A stretch of 55,297 nucleotides of DNA from Tardiphaga robiniae (GTDB lineage: Bacteria > Pseudomonadota > Alphaproteobacteria > Rhizobiales > Xanthobacteraceae). The stretch is from the NCBI RefSeq assembly GCF_013359755.1, contig NZ_JABMCJ010000060.1, positions 1-55,297 on the forward strand, written 5' to 3'. Below the pieces are notes generated by a model. The model had not been told where the DNA came from. It searched no databases and was given only the letters and a program-made list of their open reading frames with translations. The translations under genes were made by a program, and so were the position numbers. Positions 25,458-33,715 of the stretch are shown piece by piece (within the stretch, counting starts at the first letter, position 1; every line of letters starts with the position of its first letter).

Positions 25458-27056
25458 TCAGTCCAGACCGATCGTGGTCAGGTCCTGGAACCAGTGCTGG
25501 GCCTGCACGAACTTCTTCACCTTCGGCGACAGCGCATGCGGGTTGGTGTCGTGGACGACCCAGACCAGCACCGCATCGTCGACGATCTGCGCATGGGCTT
25601 CGGCCAGCAACTCGTCCTGCTTCTTCGGATCGAAGGTGTTCTTGGCTTCGTCGATCAGCGCATCGACCTTCGGGTTCTTGTAGCCGCCCCAGTTCACGCC
25701 GACCGGTGCGATCTGGCCGGAGTGGAAGAAGCGCACGATAGCGTACAAGGGATCGGAGGTGACGTAAGCGATGTTGTTGGACGTGATGCCCTTCATGCTG
25801 TCGTCGGCCGCACCCTTGCGCCATGCGGTGTAGAGCACTTCGAGTTCGACGACCTTGAACTCGACCTCGACGCCGATTTCCTTGAAGCTCTGCTGCAGGA
25901 ATTCGTTGATCGGCAGCGACAGCATCTGGCCGGTGCCGCCATTGGCGATGATGAAGGTCGCCTTCAGCGGCTTGTCCGGGCCGTAGCCCGCTTCCTTCAC
26001 GAGCTTCTTGGCTTCGGCAAGATCATACTTGATCTTGAAGGTCGGCTTGCCGAACCACGGGCTCGACGGATCGACCTGGCCGATGGCGGGCTTGGCGAGG
26101 CCGTTCATCAGCGCGACGACTGCATCGCGATCGATGGCGAGGTTGAGTGCCTTGCGCAGGCGGACGTCGGTCCAGGGCGAACCCGGCAGCACGCTGAGGT
26201 GATAATTCCAGACATGCGGCGTGACGTTATCGACGATCTTCATGCCGGCGCCCTTGAGCTGCGGCACAGCGTCGGGAGCAGGGGTCTCGATCAGATCGAC
26301 CTGACCGGCGAGCAGCGCGTTGGTGCGGGTGAGGGCTTCCGGCATCGGCACAAGTACGAGCTTGTCGGCTTTCGGAATGCGCTTCTTGTCCCAGTAATCC
26401 GGATTCTTGCTGAGCTCGGCGAGCTCGCGCGGAACGAGCTTGGTGAGCTTGAACGGGCCGGTGCCCGAGGGCTGCGATGCGAACTTGTCCCAGTCCTTGC
26501 CGACCTTCTCATATTGAGCCGGGCTGGAGACCAGGAACCAGAGCATCTGATAGGGGAAGAAGCTGTCGACGCTCTTGGTGGTGATCTCGACGGTGCCGTC
26601 ATCGATCTTGGCGTAGCTGGCGACCGAGGGCAGGCGGGTCTTTACCTGCGCGCTCTGGCGCTTGTCGAATTGCGGCGCCTTCTCGTTCAGCACCTTGTCG
26701 AGATTCCAGATCACCGCATCGGCGTTGAAGTCGCTGCCATCATGAAACTTGACGCCCTTGCGCAAGGTGAAGCGCCACTTGGTCTTGTCGGTGTCGTCGA
26801 CCTTCCATTCGGTGGCGAGGCCGGGAATGAGTTTGCCGGGACGATCGGCGACATCCATTTCCCAGGCGACGAGCGGATCGTAGATCGTGTAGCCGGTGAA
26901 CTGGTAGCCTCCGGCGCCGCGATCAGGCTGGCCTGTGGTCAGCGGCACGTCCGCCATCGAGATGCCATAGCGCACCACCGTTTCGGCTTGCGCCGGCGCG
27001 GCTGCACCTATGGCGGCGGCGATGGCCGCAACAAATAACGAGCTTCGAACGCGCAT
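25458..27056 (-). CDS. Periplasmic solute-binding protein, peptide/nickel family 5
   Basis: A 532-residue binding protein (SBP_bac_5, DppA/OppA-like) with signal peptide MRVRSSLFVAAIAAAIGAAA and cleavage near PAQA. Family marks: AFHDG-like FHDGSDFNADAVIWN and GTGPFKL. It is clearly paralogous to the divergent protein at 27291: both begin the mature part with a VLRIGM/VVRYGIS-MADVP segment and share GQPD and FTG. GGAG lies 8 bases before the ATG. It has no permease of its own and probably serves the transporter encoded on the other strand. A sigma-54 promoter match precedes it, so expression should follow nitrogen status. Confidence 0.9.
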   Translation of the reverse strand: MRVRSSLFVAAIAAAIGAAAPAQAETVVRYGISMADVPLTTGQPDRGAGGYQFTGYTIYDPLVAWEMDVADRPGKLIPGLATEWKVDDTDKTKWRFTLRKGVKFHDGSDFNADAVIWNLDKVLNEKAPQFDKRQSAQVKTRLPSVASYAKIDDGTVEITTKSVDSFFPYQMLWFLVSSPAQYEKVGKDWDKFASQPSGTGPFKLTKLVPRELAELSKNPDYWDKKRIPKADKLVLVPMPEALTRTNALLAGQVDLIETPAPDAVPQLKGAGMKIVDNVTPHVWNYHLSVLPGSPWTDVRLRKALNLAIDRDAVVALMNGLAKPAIGQVDPSSPWFGKPTFKIKYDLAEAKKLVKEAGYGPDKPLKATFIIANGGTGQMLSLPINEFLQQSFKEIGVEVEFKVVELEVLYTAWRKGAADDSMKGITSNNIAYVTSDPLYAIVRFFHSGQIAPVGVNWGGYKNPKVDALIDEAKNTFDPKKQDELLAEAHAQIVDDAVLVWVVHDTNPHALSPKVKKFVQAQHWFQDLTTIGLD

Positions 27057-27097
27057 AAACCAGACTCCGTATGGTGGGATATTGTCTGCCAGATACC

Positions 27098-27113
27098 TGC
27101 AATCCTGATGCCA
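27098..27113 (-). promoter_or_regulatory. Sigma-54 promoter match for the minus-strand solute-binding protein
   Basis: Read on the minus strand it is TGGCATCAGGATTGCA: GG and GC exactly 10 bases apart, one mismatch (T for C) from TGGCAC-N5-TTGCA. The -12 element lies 42 bases from the start codon of the gene ending at 25458. Sigma-54 promoters need an activator (NtrC or another AAA+ protein); none is encoded in the window. Confidence 0.55.
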
Positions 27114-27178
27114 GATTGGGCAGGCGGAACGGTCGGTGTGTGCTGGTGTGCTGCAGTGCCGCAGTTTGAGTCATTGCG

Positions 27179-27212
27179 CTGCAAGGTTGCAGGCCTTGGC
27201 ACAAGCGTTGCA
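27179..27212 (+). promoter_or_regulatory. Sigma-54 promoter match with adjoining dyad for the amidase-transporter operon
   Basis: TGGCACAAGCGTTGCA at 27197-27212 is a full match to TGGCAC-N5-TTGCW, with GG and GC 10 bases apart. Transcription would begin about 27224, leaving a leader of roughly 67 bases before ATG 27291. A perfect CTGCAA-GG-TTGCAG dyad (27179-27192) abuts the -24 element and may bind a regulator. With the opposite-strand match at 27098-27113, the two binding-protein genes share a divergent sigma-54 control region. Confidence 0.65.
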
Positions 27213-27290
27213 TAAGAATTAGCCAGTTTAGAACAAACCAACACTGGCCAAAGCCAACGTGTCATCCAAAGCCAAGAGGGACTGATTACG

Positions 27291-28958
27291 ATGCGTATCG
27301 AAAAGCCGACAAAGAGCCGTCTCGCGGCAGCAATCACGTTGCTGACGCTCGCCACGGCCCTGACCTTGCCACAGGTGGCGCGCGCCGAGACGGTGCTGCG
27401 CATCGGCATGACCGCTGCCGATATTCCGCGCACGCTTGGCCAGCCCGATCAGGGCTTCGAAGGCAATCGTTTCACCGGCAATACGATGTATGACGGCCTG
27501 ACCGGCTGGGATCTGTCGTCCGCGACCAAAGCGAGTGTTGTTATCCCGGCGCTCGCCACTGAGTGGGCAGTGGACGACGCCGACAAGAAGAAGTGGACCT
27601 TCAAACTGCGTCCCGGCGTCACTTTCCACGATGGTTCGGCCTTCAATGCGGATGCTGTGGTCTGGAATGTGGACAAGGTGCTCAAACAAGATGCAGTCCA
27701 GTTCGACGCCAGCCAGGTCGGTGTGACCGCCTCGCGCATGCCGACCCTGGTGTCGGCCAAGAAGATCGACGACATGACCGTCGAGTTGACCACGAAGGAG
27801 CCGGACTCCTTCCTGCCGATCAATCTCACCAACCTCTTTATGGCGAGCCCGACGAAGTGGCAGGCGCTGTTCGACAAGGCCGAAGGCGCCGATGCCAAGG
27901 CCAAGTCGCAGGCCGCATGGGCGGCCTTCGCGCGCGAAGCCTCCGGCACCGGCCCGTGGAAGATGTCGAAGTTCACACCGCGCGAGCGTCTCGAACTGGT
28001 GAAGAACGACGCCTACTGGAACAAGGACCGCGTTCCGAAGACCGACAAGATGGTGCTGCTGCCGATGCCGGAAGCCAACGCCCGCACTGCGGCGTTGCTG
28101 TCCGGTCAGGTCGACTGGGTCGAAGCGCCTGCGCCCGACGCCGTCAAGGAAATCACCGCGCGTGGCTTCAAGATCGAGAAGAACGAGCAGCCGCATGTCT
28201 GGCCGTGGCAGTTCTCCCGTGCCGAAGGCTCGCCGTGGAACGACATCCGCGTCCGCAAGGCCGCGAATCTCTGCATCGATCGCGAAGGCCTGAAGGATGG
28301 TCTGCTCGCCGGCCTGATGGTGCCGGCAAGCGGCACTTTCGAGCCGGGCCACCCCTGGCGCGGCAAGCCGACCTTCGAGATCAAGTATGACCTGAAGGCT
28401 GCACAAGCGCTGATGAAGGAAGCCGGTTACGGCCCTGCCAAGAAGCTCGAAGTGAAGACCCAGACCTCGGCGTCCGGCTCCGGCCAGATGCTGCCGCTGC
28501 CGATGAACGAATATCTGCAGCAGGCGCTGGCGGAGTGCTACTTCGACGTCAAGCTCGATGTGATCGAATGGAACACGCTGTTCACCAACTGGCGCCGCGG
28601 CGTCAAGGATCCCTCGGCCAACGGCTCCAACGCCACCAACGTCACCTATGCGGCGATGGATCCGTTCTTCGCTCTGGTTCGCTTCCTGCAGTCGTCGATG
28701 GCACCGCCGGTCTCGAACAATTGGGGCTTCATCAACAATCCGAAGTTCGATGAACTGGTGACCAAGGCACGCACCACCTTCGACGCAACGGCACGTGACG
28801 CGGCGCTGGCCGAGCTTCATGCTGCTTCGGTCGATGACGCAGCCTTCCTCTATGTGGCCCATGACGTCGGTCCACGTGCGCTGAGCCCGAAGATCAAGGG
28901 CTTTGTGCAGCCGAAGAGCTGGTTCGTCGACTTCTCGCCGGTGTCGATCACGCCGTAA
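27291..28958 (+). CDS. Periplasmic solute-binding protein of the amidase-linked ABC transporter
   Basis: A 555-residue family 5 binding protein with a signal peptide (KSRLAAAITLLTLATALTLP, cleavage near ARA). FHDGSAFNADAVVWN, SGTGPWKM and the pattern WRRGVKDP near the C-terminus mark the peptide/dipeptide class. GAGGG lies about 10 bases before the ATG. It heads the operon of two permeases, ATPase, AtzG-like protein, amidase and ATPase. A palindromic repeat separates it from the permeases and could set it apart in expression, as binding proteins are usually needed in excess. Ligand unknown; an amide or small peptide-like compound is inferred from the amidase. Confidence 0.9.
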   Translation: MRIEKPTKSRLAAAITLLTLATALTLPQVARAETVLRIGMTAADIPRTLGQPDQGFEGNRFTGNTMYDGLTGWDLSSATKASVVIPALATEWAVDDADKKKWTFKLRPGVTFHDGSAFNADAVVWNVDKVLKQDAVQFDASQVGVTASRMPTLVSAKKIDDMTVELTTKEPDSFLPINLTNLFMASPTKWQALFDKAEGADAKAKSQAAWAAFAREASGTGPWKMSKFTPRERLELVKNDAYWNKDRVPKTDKMVLLPMPEANARTAALLSGQVDWVEAPAPDAVKEITARGFKIEKNEQPHVWPWQFSRAEGSPWNDIRVRKAANLCIDREGLKDGLLAGLMVPASGTFEPGHPWRGKPTFEIKYDLKAAQALMKEAGYGPAKKLEVKTQTSASGSGQMLPLPMNEYLQQALAECYFDVKLDVIEWNTLFTNWRRGVKDPSANGSNATNVTYAAMDPFFALVRFLQSSMAPPVSNNWGFINNPKFDELVTKARTTFDATARDAALAELHAASVDDAAFLYVAHDVGPRALSPKIKGFVQPKSWFVDFSPVSITP

Positions 28959-28977
28959 GGCGAAGCGCTTCTTTCTT

Positions 28978-29130
28978 CCCTCTCCCCCGCGCGAAGCGAA
29001 GCTTCGCTAGGTGGGAGAGGGTGGCTGAGCGAAGCGAAGACGGGAGAGGGGGAGCAGCAGAGCTCCGTCTCACCCCTCTCCCGTCTCGAACGCGCTTCGC
29101 GCGCCACCCTCTCCCACAAGGGGAGAGAGG
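28978..29130. repeat. Dispersed palindromic repeat (CCTCTCCCCGC family), copy 2
   Basis: CCCTCTCCC ... GGGAGAGGG and further inverted segments including GAAGCGAAGCTTCGC; the right end is GGGGAGAGAGG. It resembles the copy at 8022-8204. It lies inside an operon, between the binding-protein stop (28958) and the permease start (29178), where a stable RNA fold could shield the upstream message or stop part of the transcripts. Confidence 0.75.
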
Positions 29131-29177
29131 AAGAAGAGTTCGGCTCGGCTCTCTGAATTTAGAACTGAAGGTGCCCC

Positions 29178-30131
29178 TTGTTCGTCTACATCGCGCGACG
29201 CGTCGTCTATGTGATTCCTATCGTCCTCAGCGTGGCGCTGGTGTGTTTCCTGCTGGTGCACATTACGCCCGGGGATCCTCTCGTTGCCATTCTTCCCGCT
29301 GACGCATCGCAGGAGCTGGCGCAGCAATTGCGCGTCGCCTACGGCTTCGATCGTCCGCTGCCGGTGCAGTTCGGCCTTTGGCTGTGGCGCGCGCTACACG
29401 GCGATCTCGGCAGCTCCATCGCCACCGGACGTCCTGTTCTGGCAGAGGTGATGAAAGCCGTCGGCAATACCGTGACGCTGGCCATCGCCGCGGCCGCCAT
29501 CGGTTTCACGCTCGGTTTGTTTTTCGGGCTGATCGCCGGCTATTTCCGCGATACCTGGGTCGACAAGGTTGCGACCTCGATCGCCATCGCCGGCGTCTCC
29601 GTGCCGCATTACTGGCTCGGTATGGTGCTGGTCATCATCTTCTCGGTGCAGCTCAACTGGCTGCCTGCGGTTGGCGCAGGTCCGGGCGGTTCGGGTTCAT
29701 GGGCCTGGGACTGGGAGCACATCAAATATCTCGTGCTGCCGGCGATTACGACCTCGGTCATTCCGATGGGCATCGTGACCCGCACGGTGCGCGCGCTGAC
29801 CGGCGATATCCTGTCGCAGGATTTCGTCGAAGCGTTGCGCGCCAAGGGCCTGCAGGAAACCAAGGTATTTCGTCACGTCATCAAGAATGCTGCGCCGACG
29901 GCGCTGGCCGTGATGGGCCTGCAGCTTGGCTACATGCTCGGCGGCTCGATCCTGATCGAAACTGTGTTCTCCTGGCCTGGTTCGGGGCTTCTTTTGAACT
30001 CCGCGATCTTCCAGCGTGACCTGCCGCTGCTGCAGGGCACGATCCTCGTGCTGGCGCTGTTCTTCGTGTTCCTCAATCTTCTGGTCGATATCGCGCAGGC
30101 GTCGATCGATCCGCGCATCAAGCGGAGCTGA
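29178..30131 (+). CDS. ABC transporter permease, DppB-like
   Basis: A 317-residue inner-membrane protein with six hydrophobic segments, beginning FVYIARRVVYVIPIVLSVAL. The EAA-type cytoplasmic loop (VEALRAKGLQETKVFRHVIKNA) binds the ATPase subunits, and the C-terminal ASIDPRIK ending is typical of DppB/OppB. The start is TTG 29178: GAAGG lies 6 bases upstream and no in-frame ATG or GTG fits. Pairs with the DppC-like protein 20 bases downstream. Confidence 0.9.
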   Translation: MFVYIARRVVYVIPIVLSVALVCFLLVHITPGDPLVAILPADASQELAQQLRVAYGFDRPLPVQFGLWLWRALHGDLGSSIATGRPVLAEVMKAVGNTVTLAIAAAAIGFTLGLFFGLIAGYFRDTWVDKVATSIAIAGVSVPHYWLGMVLVIIFSVQLNWLPAVGAGPGGSGSWAWDWEHIKYLVLPAITTSVIPMGIVTRTVRALTGDILSQDFVEALRAKGLQETKVFRHVIKNAAPTALAVMGLQLGYMLGGSILIETVFSWPGSGLLLNSAIFQRDLPLLQGTILVLALFFVFLNLLVDIAQASIDPRIKRS

Positions 30132-30150
30132 CCATGCTGGATATCCTCTC

Positions 30151-31038
30151 ATGACCGCGATGACCGACACCGCATTGCAGGCGGCGCCTGCCACCAAGGC
30201 CCGCGGCTATTGGGCCACCGTGGGCCGCCGCATCGTGCGCGACAAGGTCAGCATGGCCTGCGCGTTCATTCTGCTGCTGATCTTCCTGGCAGCGATCTTT
30301 GCGCCCTATCTGCATCTCGCAGATCCCTATCAGGGCTCCATGATCCGCCGTTTGCGTTTCATCGGCACACCCAACTATCCGCTCGGCACCGACGAACTCG
30401 GTCGCGACATGCTGGCCAGGTTGATCTATGGCGGGCGACTGTCGCTGCTGATCGGCATCCTGCCGGTGATCCTTGCCTTCTTCATCGGGACGGGGCTTGG
30501 CGTTGTGGCCGGCTATGTCGGAGGGAAGCTCAATACCGCGATCATGCGCACCGTCGACGTGTTCTACGCGTTCCCCTCGGTTCTGCTGGCCATTGCGATT
30601 TCCGGTGCGCTGGGCGCCGGCATCGTCAATTCGATCGTGTCGCTGACCATCGTGTTCGTGCCGCAGATCACGCGCGTCGCCGAGAGCGTCACCACTGGCG
30701 TGCGCAACATGGACTATGTGGAAGCGGCACGTGCCTCCGGCGCGAACGCCTTCACCATCATGCGGGTGCACATGCTCGGCAACGTGCTGGGCTCCATCTT
30801 CGTCTACGCGACCGGCCTGATCTCGGTGTCGATGATCCTCGCCGCCGGTCTGTCGTTCCTCGGCCTCGGCACCAAGCCGCCGGAGCCGGAATGGGGTCTG
30901 ATGCTGAACACGCTGCGCACCGCGATCTACGTCAACCCATGGGTAGCAGCACTCCCCGGCGCGATGATCTTCGCCGTGTCGATCTGTTTCAACCTGCTGA
31001 GCGACGGCATGCGCAGTGCCATGGACATCCGGAACTGA
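30151..31038 (+). CDS. ABC transporter permease, DppC-like
   Basis: 295 residues with an N-terminal cytoplasmic tail, then about six hydrophobic segments. DppC/OppC features are the N-terminal PLGTDELGRDMLARLIYGGR and the EAA loop VEAARASGANAFTIMRVHML, followed by LSFLGLGTKPPEPEWG. I start at ATG 30151 just past the upstream stop; frames open further upstream only because they overlap the DppB-like gene. The MTAM codons give a second possible start at 30160. Forms the channel with the DppB-like protein. Confidence 0.9.
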   Translation: MTAMTDTALQAAPATKARGYWATVGRRIVRDKVSMACAFILLLIFLAAIFAPYLHLADPYQGSMIRRLRFIGTPNYPLGTDELGRDMLARLIYGGRLSLLIGILPVILAFFIGTGLGVVAGYVGGKLNTAIMRTVDVFYAFPSVLLAIAISGALGAGIVNSIVSLTIVFVPQITRVAESVTTGVRNMDYVEAARASGANAFTIMRVHMLGNVLGSIFVYATGLISVSMILAAGLSFLGLGTKPPEPEWGLMLNTLRTAIYVNPWVAALPGAMIFAVSICFNLLSDGMRSAMDIRN

Positions 31039-31042
31039 TGGC

Positions 31043-32104
31043 ATGAGTGATATTGTAGAAGAAATCGACAAGCTGGAACCGCTCGAAGATATCGGCGGTG
31101 TTGCACAGCCGCTGTTACAGGTGGTCAGTCTGACCAAGCACTTCCCCGTGCGCGGCGGATTGTTCGCGCCGAGCAAGACCGTGCGCGCGGTGGACGATGT
31201 GTCCTTCGCCATCGCCAAGGGCGAAACCGTTGGCATCGTCGGCGAGTCCGGCTGCGGCAAGTCGACAACGGCGCGGTTGCTGATGCATCTGATGCCGCGC
31301 AATTCCGGCGATATCATCTATGACGGCCGCACTGTCGGGCGCGAACTTTCGCTGCGCGAGCTGCGCCGCGGCATGCAGATGGTGTTTCAGGACAGCTATG
31401 CCTCGCTCAATCCGCGCCTGACGATCGAGGAATCGATCGCGTTCGGACCAAAGGTCCACGGCATGGCCGATAAAGCCGCGCGGCTGCTGGCGCGCGAGCT
31501 GCTCGGCAAGGTCGGTCTGCGGCCCGAGACGTTCGCCAACCGCTATCCGCATGAGGTCTCCGGGGGGCAGCGTCAGCGTGTCAACATCGCGCGTGCGCTT
31601 GCGCTGTCGCCGCGTCTCGTCATTCTCGATGAAGCGGTCTCGGCGCTCGATAAATCGGTCGAGGCGCAGGTGCTCAACCTGCTGGTCGATCTCAAGCGCG
31701 AATTCGGCTTGACCTATCTGTTCATCAGCCACGATCTCAACGTGGTGCGCTACATCTCCGACCGCGTGCTGGTGATGTATCTCGGCGAAGTCGTCGAACT
31801 CGGCCCGGTGGACGAAGTCTGGGACGGGCCGGCGCATCCCTATACGCGCGCGCTGCTTGCGGCGATGCCGTCGTCCGATCCCGACAACCGTACCGAAACG
31901 CCGCCGATCACCGGCGATCCGCCGAATCCGATCGATCCACCGTCCGGCTGTCGCTTCCACACACGCTGCCCCTTTGCCGAAGCGATGTGCGGCGAGGCCA
32001 CGCCGAAGCTGACTGAAATCACTGTGACCGGCCATCAGGCCGCCTGTTACATGGCGATCCCGGGTTCGGGCCACAGCAAAGCACCTGCTGCAGGAGCGCA
32101 CTGA
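31043..32104 (+). CDS. Oligopeptide-type ABC transporter ATP-binding protein (first)
   Basis: 353 residues of the DppF/OppF class: Walker A GESGCGKST, signature VSGGQRQRVNIARAL, Walker B LVILDEAVSALD and the C-terminal oligopeptide-transporter domain with CRFHTRCPFAEAMC, which in this family can hold an Fe-S cluster. Starts at ATG 31043, four bases after the DppC-like stop. The gene ends two bases before the AtzG-like start. It energises import together with the second ATPase downstream of the amidase. Confidence 0.92.
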   Translation: MSDIVEEIDKLEPLEDIGGVAQPLLQVVSLTKHFPVRGGLFAPSKTVRAVDDVSFAIAKGETVGIVGESGCGKSTTARLLMHLMPRNSGDIIYDGRTVGRELSLRELRRGMQMVFQDSYASLNPRLTIEESIAFGPKVHGMADKAARLLARELLGKVGLRPETFANRYPHEVSGGQRQRVNIARALALSPRLVILDEAVSALDKSVEAQVLNLLVDLKREFGLTYLFISHDLNVVRYISDRVLVMYLGEVVELGPVDEVWDGPAHPYTRALLAAMPSSDPDNRTETPPITGDPPNPIDPPSGCRFHTRCPFAEAMCGEATPKLTEITVTGHQAACYMAIPGSGHSKAPAAGAH

Positions 32105-32105
32105 C

Positions 32106-32303
32106 ATGACCAAACCGACTGCCAGGCAGATCAAAGCGCTGACCGAGGTCAGCGGCCTCCCGGCCTCCGACGAGGTTGCGGAGCGCATCGCCAATTCGAT
32201 CGGGCCGGCCTTCGAAGGATTCGCGGCCGTCGCCGGCACGCTGCCATTTGACCTCGAGCCTGCGACCTTTCTCGCCGTTCAGAATACGAAGGCTGCCAAA
32301 TGA
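32106..32303 (+). CDS. AtzG-like / DUF4089 small subunit of an amidase
   Basis: A 65-residue helical protein matching the AtzG/HpxX pattern (LTEVSGLPASDEVAERIAN ... GTLPFDLEPATF). In Pseudomonas sp. ADP, AtzG is a small partner of the AtzE amidase, and both resemble GatC and GatA of the tRNA amidotransferase. Here it begins one base after the ATPase stop and overlaps the amidase start by four bases (ATGA), so a two-subunit enzyme is very likely. Family assignment is by eye from its size, the PxxLPFDLEPA-like C-terminus and its neighbour. Confidence 0.72.
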   Translation: MTKPTARQIKALTEVSGLPASDEVAERIANSIGPAFEGFAAVAGTLPFDLEPATFLAVQNTKAAK

Positions 32304-33715
32304 GTGTCACCGAACCCGCATTGCTGTCGCTGACGGAAGTTGTTGACGCTATCGCCACGAAGAAGGTTTCGTCGCGCGAAGCCACGCAGTCTTGCCTCGA
32401 TCGCGCCGTGAAATCGCAGCCGAGCCTCAATGCCTACATGTCGATCGAGGCCGATGCCGCGCTGGCGGCAGCCGATGCGGCAGATGCCGCGCTCGCCAGG
32501 GGGCAAAGCCGCGGCGTACTGCACGGCGTGCCGCTGGCGCACAAGGACATGTATTACGACGAAGGGCACGTCGTGACATGCGGCTCGCATATTCGCCGCG
32601 ACTGGGTTGCGACCACGACGGCAACGTCGCTGCAGCGCTTGAAGGATGCCGGCACGGTGCGGCTCGGTTCGCTGCAGATGGTCGAATTCGCCTATGGTCC
32701 GCTCGGTCACAACGTGCATTACGGCGCCGTGCATAATCCGTGGCATGTCGATCACGTCACCGGCGGTTCATCGTCGGGTTCGGGCTCCGCTGTGGCGGCG
32801 CGTTTGACTTTTGCAGCGCTGGGCTCCGACACCGGCGGGTCGATCCGTCTGCCAGCGCATTTCTGCGGCGTCTCCGGCTTGAAGACGACCGTCGGTCTGG
32901 TCAGCCGCGCCGGCGCAATGCCGCTGTCGCAATCGCTCGACACGGTCGGTCCGCTGGCCCGCACCGTCGAGGATTGCGCGCTGCTGACCGGCCTGATGGC
33001 TGGCGCCGATCCGCTCGATCCAACCACAAGCATGCGCCCTGTGCCGGACTACATGGCGGCGACGCGTGCGTCCGCCAAAGGCATGACCGTCGGCATTCCC
33101 AAGGCGTTCTATGTCGACGATCTCGACGCCGATACCGCTGCCATTCTGCAGAACACCATCGCGACGCTGAAGGATGAAGGCGTCAAGATCGTCGAAGTCG
33201 ATCTGCCCAATCAGGGCCAACTCACGGCGGCCTGCCAGTTCGTGCTCGCGACGGAAGCTGCGGCGATGCATAAGCGCTGGATGATCGAGCGTCCGCAGGA
33301 CTATGGCGCGCAGGTGCTGATGCGGCTGCAGAACGGTCTCGCGATCACCGGCGTCTCCTATATCGAGGCGCTACGCTGGCGTGGTCCTGCACTTGCAGCC
33401 TATCTGGCTGCAGTCACCGGTACTGACGCCGTGCTCGCACCGGTCTCGCCCGGGGCGGCTCCGACCATTGCCGAGACCGATGTCGGCAACAGCTCTGGCG
33501 CCGAAGCGATGATCCAGCGCCTGACGCGCTTCACGCGCCCGATCAACTATCTCGGTCTGCCCGGTCTCTCGATCCCGGCGGGTTTCACCAAGTCGAAACT
33601 TCCGGTGGGCATGCAGCTGATCGGTCGCCCGTTCGATGAAGCGACGTTGCTGACCATCGGTGCGGCCTTCCAGCGCGCCACGGACTTCCACAAACAGTGC
33701 CCGGAGTTGGCATGA
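32300..33715 (+). CDS. Amidase-signature hydrolase, AtzE-like
   Basis: A 471-residue amidase of the GatA/AtzE superfamily. The Ser-cisSer-Lys triad is K82 (PLAHKDMYY), S157 or S158 (GGSSSGSGSA) and S181 (GSDTGGSIRLPA). No signal peptide, so cytoplasmic, where the transporter would deliver its substrate. Overlaps the AtzG-like gene upstream and the second ATPase downstream, each by four bases. An amidase sitting between the two ATPase genes of one transporter suggests coupled uptake and hydrolysis, releasing ammonia or a carboxylate. Which amide is used is unknown; carboxybiuret-like or ureide-type molecules are the closest AtzE precedents. Confidence 0.88.
   Translation: MSVTEPALLSLTEVVDAIATKKVSSREATQSCLDRAVKSQPSLNAYMSIEADAALAAADAADAALARGQSRGVLHGVPLAHKDMYYDEGHVVTCGSHIRRDWVATTTATSLQRLKDAGTVRLGSLQMVEFAYGPLGHNVHYGAVHNPWHVDHVTGGSSSGSGSAVAARLTFAALGSDTGGSIRLPAHFCGVSGLKTTVGLVSRAGAMPLSQSLDTVGPLARTVEDCALLTGLMAGADPLDPTTSMRPVPDYMAATRASAKGMTVGIPKAFYVDDLDADTAAILQNTIATLKDEGVKIVEVDLPNQGQLTAACQFVLATEAAAMHKRWMIERPQDYGAQVLMRLQNGLAITGVSYIEALRWRGPALAAYLAAVTGTDAVLAPVSPGAAPTIAETDVGNSSGAEAMIQRLTRFTRPINYLGLPGLSIPAGFTKSKLPVGMQLIGRPFDEATLLTIGAAFQRATDFHKQCPELA

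Noticed and set aside
27228-28862. 544-residue minus-strand frame opposite the solute-binding protein
   Set aside because: Composition rich in Arg, His and Gln and no motif; a mirror of the real gene.
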